From IMG/VR virus record IMGVR_UViG_3300044612_000981, positions 1 to 24,741 of that record: a stretch of DNA of 24,741 bases, one strand, 5' to 3'. Shown here in pieces: positions 1-4,274 of the stretch. The first letter of the stretch is position 1. Every line of letters starts with the position of its first letter. The notes under the pieces are model-generated. The model made no database searches. It was not told where the DNA came from and saw only the letters and a program-made list of their open reading frames with translations. This stretch comes from a virus. The translations under genes and the position numbers were made by a program.

Positions 1-8
1 AAATCACC

Positions 9-97
9 GTTGAACAAACCCATGCACCCAAGCGGCGATCGGGTGCTCTATCGTTGAAACCATCACCCCGCCGCTGGGTGATGGGTAGGCGTTCAAC
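9..97 (-). repeat. attC site 1
   Basis: Read on the minus strand: R'' GTTGAAC (97-91), spacer GCCT, then ACCCAT-CACCC-AGCGGCG pairing with CGCCGCT-T-GGGTG-C-ATGGGT, where T and C are unpaired extrahelical bases. Spacer TT and R' GTTCAAC (15-9) follow, fully complementary to R''. The TGA stop of the gene at 93-461 lies inside R''. Positions 13-86 match 1545-1618 in attC site 4 with one difference (position 40, C against T). Confidence 0.82.
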
Positions 98-461
98 CGA
101 CGATGATGTTAACTTCCATCTTGCGTCGGTGCATTTCCTCTAACACCAACCGGCACACTGCTCGGCGGCATGATTCTTTCGCGTCCCGTCCTGGTTCTCC
201 ACCGCTGGCAGATTGCCCGATCCATCTACCGTCTTCGCCTTCGACGACTTTGATCGTCAAATCCTGCACTGGCTTACGGTAGCATCCAGCAACTTCCTCG
301 ATCAACTCGCGGACTGCGTCTGGCTCTAACCGAAAAACCTCATTGATGATTCGTTGCGTATTGTCTTGGATCGCATCCACGACCTGCTTGATTGTGTCCC
401 AAACTTCGTCGCGATCATTGCCGGAATTGTAGCCGTCTTCGATTCTGTAATACGTTGCCAT
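93..461 (-). CDS. Cassette ORF A, hypothetical protein (122 aa)
   Basis: Function not recognised. The frame is open further upstream, but the GTG at 509 and ATG at 488 lie inside attC site 2, so the ATG at 461 (MATYYRIEDG) is the better start: it is 13 nt past the end of that attC. No strong Shine-Dalgarno is visible. The protein is polar and mixed-charge, with a helical-looking middle (WDTIKQVVDAIQDNTQRIINEVFRL is the core region) and a basic C-terminal part (CRRAVCRLVLEEMHRRK) ending in a hydrophobic NIIVG. There is no signal peptide or membrane segment. The stop codon is embedded in the R'' box of attC site 1, as in typical gene cassettes, so it forms a one-gene cassette. Confidence 0.72.
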   Translation of the reverse strand: MATYYRIEDGYNSGNDRDEVWDTIKQVVDAIQDNTQRIINEVFRLEPDAVRELIEEVAGCYRKPVQDLTIKVVEGEDGRWIGQSASGGEPGRDAKESCRRAVCRLVLEEMHRRKMEVNIIVG

Positions 462-473
462 AGGTAACTCGCG

Positions 474-566
474 GTTAAACAAAGTCATGCATCGAAGCCC
501 CCGACGCACGTTTTTTGGTTAATCAATGTTCACCATCGGGGGCTCGATGATGACAATCGTTATGCC
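474..566 (-). repeat. attC site 2
   Basis: Minus strand: R'' GGCATAAC (566-559), spacer GATT, L'' GTCAT-CATCG-AGCCCCCGA pairing with TCGGGGGCT-T-CGATG-C-ATGAC, spacer TTT, R' GTTTAAC (480-474). The extrahelical bases are again a T and a C at the same relative places as in attC sites 1 and 4, although the stem sequence is different. This is compensatory conservation of the fold. The TAA stop of the gene at 560-871 sits in R''. The R' box GTTTAACCG matches, with one change, the complement of R'' of attC site 1, as expected for the two ends of one cassette. Confidence 0.8.
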
Positions 567-871
567 GACTCAACTTCTCGCAACACGTCCTGCCAAACTT
601 CGATCGGAATCACCACGCCATCGCTACGAAACGGCATTGGCGACGAACGGTCTACCAGCTTCACTAGCAAATCGTGGCAACGCAGGAATCCATCGCGGAA
701 CACTGTTTTGTCACATTCCATGCCTGTCTCGTATTCGTCGTTTTCGTCTGGACCTGTTGTCCCGCACCGCCACCGATGCTGACCGCTCGACTTCGCGTCA
801 CAGAACGGGCATCGCAGCGGCATAACAACCGCATGCACGGGAGCACTCATCGACGTTTTCTCTGAATTCAT
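560..871 (-). CDS. Cassette ORF B2, zinc-ribbon-like protein (103 aa)
   Basis: The N-terminal third has CPFCDAK (residues about 20-26), then HRWRCGT and a later MECDK, giving a C-x2-C...H/C...C pattern like small phage zinc-ribbon proteins. The remainder (FLRCHDLLVKLVDR, then VIPIEVWQDVLREVESA) looks helical and may be a partner-binding tail. ATG at 871 has AAAGGAAAG a few bases upstream. It lies only 33 bp downstream of the stop of the gene at 905-1147, with no complete attC between them, so both ORFs now share one cassette. The stop TAA is inside R'' of attC site 2. Nucleic-acid binding is an inference from the ribbon alone. Confidence 0.75.
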   Translation of the reverse strand: MNSEKTSMSAPVHAVVMPLRCPFCDAKSSGQHRWRCGTTGPDENDEYETGMECDKTVFRDGFLRCHDLLVKLVDRSSPMPFRSDGVVIPIEVWQDVLREVESA

Positions 872-903
872 AATCTTTCCTTTCGTGCCCCGTGATGCGG
901 AGC

Positions 904-910
904 GTTAGGA
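904..910 (-). other. Orphan attC R''-like box, probable scar of a lost attC
   Basis: On the minus strand TCCTAAC spans the TAA stop of the gene at 905-1147. With its flank (CATCCTAAC) it is the exact complement of the box that opens this cassette (GTTAGGATG at 1160-1152). That is the relation expected between the two ends of one cassette. The rest of the attC (L stem, loop, R') is absent; the next ORF begins 33 bp later. Confidence 0.5.
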
Positions 911-1147
911 TGACGAAACCGTTGCTCGGAATCGCACGTCTTGGATAGCACAAACATTGTGCTTAACTGGTGCCGCGTCCACTCCTTTGCGCTTTACGAA
1001 GACTTCAACCTCATCCGGGTAGTCTAGGTTCGCATAGTTGTATTCGACGTAACGCTCTGCGGCGTCCTCTAGGCTTGAGGCTTCAACCTCTCTCGCATCG
1101 TCAATAACATCTTCATCGCCTTCGACGCAAACTAAATATTTCGCCAT
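905..1147 (-). CDS. Cassette ORF B1, small acidic hypothetical protein (80 aa)
   Basis: No family recognised. ATG at 1147 (MAKYLVCVEG) is chosen over an upstream start because the upstream codons lie in attC site 3. AGGA within the attC R' box (GTTAGGA) lies 8 nt before this ATG and can serve as Shine-Dalgarno, so the recombination site would supply the ribosome binding site. The protein is strongly acidic in its first two thirds (GDEDVIDDAREVEASSLEDAAERYVEY) and has a short basic/serine tail. The look is that of a small single-domain alpha/beta cassette protein. Its stop codon lies in an orphan R'' box at 904-910, which suggests a fused cassette. Confidence 0.75.
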   Translation of the reverse strand: MAKYLVCVEGDEDVIDDAREVEASSLEDAAERYVEYNYANLDYPDEVEVFVKRKGVDAAPVKHNVCAIQDVRFRATVSSS

Positions 1148-1150
1148 GTC

Positions 1151-1242
1151 GCATCCTAACAACGCAATTCACCATAGCCCGCGTTAGTGTCTTGCTTGAA
1201 AATGAATCACCTGCGCGGGCATGGTGATTGCTACCGTTATGC
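1151..1242 (-). repeat. attC site 3
   Basis: Minus strand: R'' GCATAAC (1242-1236, holding the TAA stop of the gene at 1237-1524), spacer GGTAG, L'' CAAT-CACCAT-GCCCGCG pairing with CGCGGGC-T-ATGGTG-A-ATTG, spacer CGTT, R' GTTAGGATGC (1160-1151). T and A are the extrahelical bases. The loop of about 30 nt contains TTTTCAAGCAAGA, resembling TTTCAACGATAGA in sites 1 and 4. The stem sequence is unrelated to the other sites while the fold is kept. Confidence 0.8.
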
Positions 1243-1524
1243 GGACTTCTGTTGCAAGTCTCGCAACGTCTCACCAAACTGAATGAACTGCGTCGGGTCG
1301 CAATGGTGAATCTCTATTGGATCGCCTTCACCAAACGGAAATTCCCCGTCGTGCCATACGAAAACATCAATGCACGAATCTGGCTCCTTGCCCATTACAG
1401 CAACGGCCTTTCCGACATATCCGCCCATTTGCGGATACCAAATTGCGTAGGCTATGTTGTGCTCTGTTTCGCCAACCAAAGCGTTCTGGCTGCACTGTTC
1501 GCCCGTAGGTTCTTGTAGTTTCAT
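1237..1524 (-). CDS. Cassette ORF C, hypothetical protein (95 aa)
   Basis: Not recognised. ATG at 1524 (MKLQEPTGEQ) is preceded by GAGGT five bases upstream; longer in-frame starts would run into attC site 4. The protein is acidic, with a compact beta-rich look (IAYAIWYPQMGGYVGKAVAVMG, then CIDVFVWHDGEFPFGEGDPIEIHHCD) and a short helical C-terminus (FIQFGETLRDLQQKSA). It has two late cysteines and a His-His-Cys cluster, but no clear metal-site spacing. The TAA stop is in R'' of attC site 3, in the same SA-stop context (CCGCATAAC) as ORF B2, so the last codons are dictated by the recombination box. Confidence 0.75.
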   Translation of the reverse strand: MKLQEPTGEQCSQNALVGETEHNIAYAIWYPQMGGYVGKAVAVMGKEPDSCIDVFVWHDGEFPFGEGDPIEIHHCDPTQFIQFGETLRDLQQKSA

Positions 1525-1540
1525 GCTTACCTCAATCGCC

Positions 1541-1629
1541 GCATAACAAACCCATGCACCCAAGCGGCGATTGGGTGCTCTATCGTTGAAACCATCACCC
1601 CGCCGCTGGGTGATGGGTCGGGGTTACTC
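1541..1629 (-). repeat. attC site 4 (near-identical core to attC site 1)
   Basis: Minus strand: R'' GAGTAAC (1629-1623, with the stop of the gene at 1624-2007), spacer CCCG, the same L stem as site 1 with extrahelical T and C, spacer TT, R' GTTATGC (1547-1541). Core 1545-1618 equals 13-86 except one base, while the R boxes differ between the two sites. Sharing of the core with divergent cassette-specific R boxes is what cassette ends should look like, and it is not expected from a simple segmental duplication. Confidence 0.82.
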
Positions 1630-2007
1630 CGCCACATCGCACGAAAACAGATTCGGTGCCTGTCCACCCCAAAATTCTTTCGTGTCCAAACGCTCCATGT
1701 CGTCGCGAGTCGATCGCACGCGACAGCACGGAGCTGAAATCATCACTACACCTTTCGACGTGAAATGACGCACTCGTATCAAGCCACCTGAACACCACGG
1801 CCAGTCTTCGTCTGCACGCAGCAACTTCCAACCGTAGTTGTGCAACCGACCATCGGACGCCTCGATCCGCCACAGTATCGCTTGCGTCAAAACCCATCCT
1901 CCCTTGAAATCAAAGACGTGATTGATCTCGATGCAATCAACTTGGTACTCGTGCGTTGTTGGCATCAATGGTGATCCTAGGCATGCAAAAAGGAAGGCGA
2001 GCATCAT
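1624..2007 (-). CDS. Cassette ORF D, hypothetical protein (127 aa)
   Basis: Function not recognised. ATG-ATG at 2007/2004 follows AGGAA by six bases, just after a GTTACAG box that would be the cassette's leading end. The first 15 residues (MMLAFLFACLGSPLM) are hydrophobic with a Cys at position 9, so a short signal or lipoprotein-type leader is possible. An internal ATG at 1965 (MPTTHEYQVD) would remove it and also has AGGA upstream. The body has several Trp and Cys residues (WVLTQAILWRIEASDGRLHNYGWKL; WCSGG; CCRVRS). TAA lies in R'' of attC site 4. It is the first cassette after the phage replication module. Confidence 0.7.
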   Translation of the reverse strand: MMLAFLFACLGSPLMPTTHEYQVDCIEINHVFDFKGGWVLTQAILWRIEASDGRLHNYGWKLLRADEDWPWCSGGLIRVRHFTSKGVVMISAPCCRVRSTRDDMERLDTKEFWGGQAPNLFSCDVAE

Positions 2008-2014
2008 GCTTTTC

Positions 2015-2021
2015 CTGTAAC
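2015..2021 (-). other. Candidate leading-edge recombination box (GTTACAG) of the array
   Basis: GTTACAG on the minus strand stands 8 nt before the ATG of ORF D. It shares GTTAC with the complement of that cassette's R'' box (GGAGTAAC). No attC-like stem could be found between here and the tRNA-like gene at 2046, so this may be the junction where the array joins phage DNA. Confidence 0.4.
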
Positions 2022-2045
2022 AAAAAGTACCGTGTTTTTATTAAT

Positions 2046-2147
2046 GGATCAGGCAGGAATCGAACCTGCTAGCCGGAGTCAGCAGTAGCCGTCACTACAA
2101 GGGCATGAAGCCAATACTCCTGCGTGTACCCACCACGCCGCTGATCC
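2046..2147 (-). tRNA. tRNA-like gene 1 with a 36-nt anticodon loop
   Basis: Minus strand 2147 to 2046: acceptor GGATCAG pairs perfectly with CTGATCC. D arm GCGT/ACGC has a loop containing GGG. Anticodon stem GGAGT/ACTCC is followed by a 5-nt variable loop GGCTA. T arm GCAGG/CCTGC carries the consensus loop TTCGATT, and the discriminator is A (2045). No CCA is encoded. The anticodon loop is 36 nt instead of 7. If the extra 29 nt sit after position 37, as canonical tRNA introns do, the first loop bases ATTGG would give U33 and anticodon UGG (Pro), but this is speculative. Position 8 is C, not the usual U. A long-variable-arm (Ser/Leu/Sec) fold was tried and does not pair. It may be an intron-containing tRNA, a decayed tRNA or a tRNA mimic. 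Confidence 0.6.
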
Positions 2148-2216
2148 ATAAACAATCCCGATCAGTAAAACCAACTACAAATTTCGCTCAAAACGTCATT
2201 TCGTTACCGAGCGGTG
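2148..2216. other. Short spacer after the replication operon
   Basis: AT-rich spacer between the end of the gene at 2217-2705 and tRNA-like gene 1. On the minus strand a weak CGCTC/GAGCG hairpin with a long loop overlaps the 2217 gene end. No U-tract terminator, promoter or ORF is convincing. Confidence 0.4.
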
Positions 2217-2705
2217 TCACAGCGTGAAACGCACTCGGCCAGAGTCGAACGCTGCATCCAGGATCTGATTCCACTCTCGGATCGCATCCAGCTCCGTCAT
2301 CTCAGCCAGCTTGACCGACTCTCGAAGCTTCAACCACCGCGGCCACAGCTCATGACTACGCACTGCATCCATCACTCGCGGCGTCTCCAGCCTCGCCACA
2401 GCCGCTTCCTTGTTCGCTGCCGTTGCTCGCTTCGATGCGTCCGAGGCTCGCAGATGCATTGCGTTGCTCACCAAGCACTGCGGAATTAGCTCACGCTCGT
2501 AAGCCTTCGGTGCTTGCACCGTTCCAAGGAACCAGAGATCGATCACTCGCTGCACCTCGTCCCGGTCGACTCTGGTTAGAGCCTTGGCCCACAGGTCGAG
2601 CGTTCGTTCTGGCTGCGGCGACTTGGTCAGCATCCAATCGGCCACATCTGGCAAGGCTGGAAACACGTCGTCCTTGATGCACCGCTTCGCTTCGTCGATC
2701 GTCAT
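2217..2705 (-). CDS. Hypothetical protein, possible phage helicase loader (162 aa)
   Basis: No firm family assignment. ATG at 2705 (MTIDEAKRC) is used rather than an upstream TTG: it overlaps the TGA of the replication gene as ATGA and has AAGGAG eight bases upstream, so the two are translationally coupled. The N-terminal half (residues 1-75) has helix-rich W/L patterns (WMLTKSPQPERTLDLWAKAL, RVDRDEVQRVIDLWFLG, then AYERELIPQCL) reminiscent of small helicase-loader proteins of the G39P/lambda-P kind. The C-terminal half is charged and helical (ASDASKRATAANKEAAVARLE; WPRWLKLRESVKLAEM). Being the last gene after the replication initiator supports a replication role by position only. Confidence 0.55.
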   Translation of the reverse strand: MTIDEAKRCIKDDVFPALPDVADWMLTKSPQPERTLDLWAKALTRVDRDEVQRVIDLWFLGTVQAPKAYERELIPQCLVSNAMHLRASDASKRATAANKEAAVARLETPRVMDAVRSHELWPRWLKLRESVKLAEMTELDAIREWNQILDAAFDSGRVRFTL

Positions 2706-3427
2706 TTGCAAAACTCCTTGATGGCCTCAGATTTCGATTTAGACGCACTCCGGCCGGTTGAGCCAACCGAACGTGCCTGGAAGTCGTTGGAGCTGTCCAA
2801 AAGCGATTTGGCTTGCTTCAGGATCGAGAATTCCAGATCCGCCTTCCCCTTGGCCTCGCCACGCCTCAAGACTTCCATCAGCGTCGCCTCCTGGGTCGTC
2901 GCTGGCATGCGTCGGCCGGTGACCGCGAACACGGTGTCCAGGAACCGAGTCCACGGATCGACCACCCATTTGGGGAGATCTAGGTTTTGAACCGCGTTTT
3001 CCTCTGTGTGTGTGTGTGTAATACTCTTCTCTTCTCTTCTCTTCTCTGGTAACGCTTTGAGCGTTACATCTGTAACGCTTCGAGCGTTACGGTGTTTCGT
3101 TACTCTTTGCTGTGTTTTTGCACGTTTTTTGGCGGTTGAGCCGTTGTGCTCGACGAAATTTGGGAACGTGATTTGGTAGTTTTCACCAGTCAGCCAGCCC
3201 ACGTTTCGCATTGCTGACGCGAACCCTGTTACACCAGTGAAACGGTCGAGCGTTACATCTGTAACGCTCACAGCGTTACCGTCTGCCGTGTTTTGGTCGG
3301 CCCACGTCCACAGCTTCCAGAGGCAACCAACGACGTGCAGCTCCGACATTTCGAGCTGGCAAGCGATCTGGATCACCCGCCAGTCGGTGTCGAGGTTGCA
3401 ACGCATTTTGATCCAATCACCGGCCAT
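2702..3427 (-). CDS. Phage replication initiator-like protein (O/DnaD-like, 241 aa)
   Basis: Residues 1 to about 110 resemble the N-terminal winged-helix domain of phage replication organisers: MAGDWIKMRCNLDTDWRVIQIA, then LHVVGCLWKLWTWAD, LDRFTGVTGFASAMRNVGWL, and ITFPNFVEHNG followed by KKRAKTQQRVTKHR. The centre is low-complexity and charged (LPEKRREEKSITHTHTEEN). The C-terminal 100 residues are helical and may bind a helicase or its loader. ATG at 3427. A striking feature is that the DNA contains seven copies of GTAACGCT in alternating orientation (3049-3090 and 3249-3279), which make the peptide SVTDVTL appear twice. This is the lambda-O-like arrangement of an origin inside the initiator gene. 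It is followed by the gene at 2217-2705 with ATGA overlap. Confidence 0.72.
   Translation of the reverse strand: MAGDWIKMRCNLDTDWRVIQIACQLEMSELHVVGCLWKLWTWADQNTADGNAVSVTDVTLDRFTGVTGFASAMRNVGWLTGENYQITFPNFVEHNGSTAKKRAKTQQRVTKHRNARSVTDVTLKALPEKRREEKSITHTHTEENAVQNLDLPKWVVDPWTRFLDTVFAVTGRRMPATTQEATLMEVLRRGEAKGKADLEFSILKQAKSLLDSSNDFQARSVGSTGRSASKSKSEAIKEFCK
3005..3047. repeat. Simple-sequence tract: (TG)n then (CTCTT)n
   Basis: TG alternation (3005-3019) is followed by a pyrimidine run with CTCTT periods (3024-3047), so the minus strand is a pure purine GA-rich run. It lies directly beside the first iteron cluster, inside the coding region, and encodes the low-complexity EKRREEKSITHTHTEE. Such mirror or purine tracts can melt or form alternative structures. 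Here this fits a DNA-unwinding part of a candidate origin, by inference. Confidence 0.6.
3049..3090. repeat. Iteron cluster 1 (four GTAACGCT half-sites), candidate replication origin
   Basis: GTAACGCT at 3049-3056 and 3072-3079 on plus; its complement AGCGTTAC at 3060-3067 and 3083-3090. Starts are 11, 12 and 11 bp apart, about one helical turn, in alternating orientation. A degenerate CGTTAC follows at 3098. The sites are inside the replication initiator gene. Confidence 0.72.
3249..3279. repeat. Iteron cluster 2 (three GTAACGCT half-sites)
   Basis: AGCGTTAC at 3249-3256, GTAACGCT at 3261-3268, AGCGTTAC at 3272-3279. The unit, spacing (12 and 11 bp) and alternation are the same as in cluster 1, about 160 bp away in the same gene. 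Confidence 0.7.
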
Positions 3428-3430
3428 TAT

Positions 3431-4066
3431 TTAGTTCCTGCACTTATACGAAAGAACAAAATGGACCCATTCAATGTGATGGTCCGACAACTGAAACCAC
3501 TCTCCTCGTATTCTCAAGTCGGAAAAGATCGCGTGCATTCGCTTTTCATATTTTCCGCACTCTTTGAATTGTGCGAGCAGGTTAAGTCGCGGATCCTCAG
3601 CTTGCAGCGTCTTTTCACGCAGACGAGGATTTGAAGACCGACCTATTTTCACAAGGCCATTTGTGTGCTTCATCAAGTATAAAAAATCATTTTTTTTGTC
3701 TATGCTTGATTGTTGTTCAAATCTGTTTTGTACGTCATCCATAACCTTAATTTTAGGCTTCAAAATATACTGCTCGTTTGCGGATTCCCAAAACGAGTCC
3801 GCAAGCTCACAGAAACATTCAAGACAAGTGACCATAAACTCAATGCTTTGATGGCAAGGTTCAGGTTGATAGTCAAAAATGGATGAGGCAACATGATGAA
3901 TAGAACAATATGGGCCTCTTGCAAATCTCCAGCGATTGTCTCTGCGTATGAATCCTATCTTTTCGCTCCCTTCTACAACTGCAATTTCAACACCATCAAA
4001 TAAATGTCGTATTTGGACGCAGTTCTTCAACGTTGGCAGCTTGTGTTTGTCTTTTTTATTCAACAC
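3431..4066 (-). CDS. T5orf172/GIY-YIG-superfamily-like protein (211 aa)
   Basis: The C-terminal 75 residues (FLYLMKHTNGLVKIGRSSNPRLREKTLQ..., then YEKRMHAIFSDLRIRGEWFQL) match the T5orf172/Mug113 branch of the GIY-YIG nuclease fold, with the conserved VKIG-R-S-N-P-R, an E/H in the middle and the GEWF end. The N-terminal 130 residues are unrecognised, with several Cys/His (CSIHH, CHQS, CLECFCE) that might bind zinc. Start is GTG at 4066 with GGAA upstream; TTG at 4063 is possible. The gene is visibly AT-richer than both neighbours and sits between the replication gene and the methyltransferase block, like a late-acquired homing-type gene. Nuclease activity is inferred, not shown. Confidence 0.7.
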   Translation of the reverse strand: MLNKKDKHKLPTLKNCVQIRHLFDGVEIAVVEGSEKIGFIRRDNRWRFARGPYCSIHHVASSIFDYQPEPCHQSIEFMVTCLECFCELADSFWESANEQYILKPKIKVMDDVQNRFEQQSSIDKKNDFLYLMKHTNGLVKIGRSSNPRLREKTLQAEDPRLNLLAQFKECGKYEKRMHAIFSDLRIRGEWFQLSDHHIEWVHFVLSYKCRN

Positions 4067-4088
4067 AGAAATTCCGTTATCTTAAAAA

Positions 4089-4274
4089 CTACCCAATCAC
4101 CTCACGCATCCTACGTTGCACATGCTCAGGCATCTTGCCTGGGCCGTATCGTCGCCGCAGCTCGGCATACGCATGCCGAACTGCTTCTCGCTCCTTCGCT
4201 TCGCCATCGATCGTCATGATCGCGACCCGCTCCTCAAACCACTCGATCATGTCCGCTTCAGAATAATCGTCCAC
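4089..4274 (-). CDS. Small hypothetical protein (61 aa)
   Basis: Short, charged and helical protein (SEADMIEWFEERVAIMTIDG, then EREAVRHAYAELRRRYGPGK). Start is GTG at 4274, overlapping the end of the methyltransferase gene by 17 bp, with AGGA about 10 bases upstream. The overlap and same strand suggest translation coupled to the methyltransferase. No domain is recognised; the size and helical make-up would fit a small regulator or partner of a neighbouring enzyme. Confidence 0.55.
   Translation of the reverse strand: MDDYSEADMIEWFEERVAIMTIDGEAKEREAVRHAYAELRRRYGPGKMPEHVQRRMREVIG

Larger units (their letters stand above)
9..2021 (-). mobile_element. Integron-type gene-cassette array (four attC sites, five ORFs, no integrase in window)
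   Basis: Five short minus-strand ORFs are separated by four elements that fold like integron attC sites (9-97, 474-566, 1151-1242, 1541-1629). Each has outer complementary R boxes, a 2-5 nt unpaired spacer, a long L stem with two single unpaired bases on the 3' half, and a terminal loop. All elements and ORFs point the same way, as in cassette arrays. The box after each GTT at a cassette's start matches the R'' box at the same cassette's end: GTTATGCGG against CCGCATAAC for 1237-1524, and GTTAGGATG against CATCCTAAC for 905-1147. Known biology: attC hairpins are recombined as single strands by IntI. No integrase is visible, so this would be a CALIN-type array. The left end continues beyond the window. 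The right boundary is taken as GTTACAG at 2015-2021, next to a tRNA-like gene. Confidence 0.8.

Noticed and set aside
13-86. Repeat read as a regulatory RNA with two hairpins and kissing loops (AGCGGCG with CGCCGCT)
   Set aside because: The same pairs form one long stem with two extrahelical bases, and the R boxes and stop codons fit an attC site far better.
2046-2147. Selenocysteine or other long-variable-arm tRNA
   Set aside because: A 17-nt anticodon arm after the D arm does not pair; only the stem closing a 36-nt loop fits, leaving a short variable loop.
2148-2216. A fifth attC site spanning CGGTAAC (about 2211) and GTTACAG (2015)
   Set aside because: The end boxes are similar, but no complementary L stems exist inside and the tRNA-like gene fills the space.
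3049-3279. CRISPR-like repeats
   Set aside because: Units are 8 bp, alternate in orientation, have no unique spacers of constant length and lie within a coding region.
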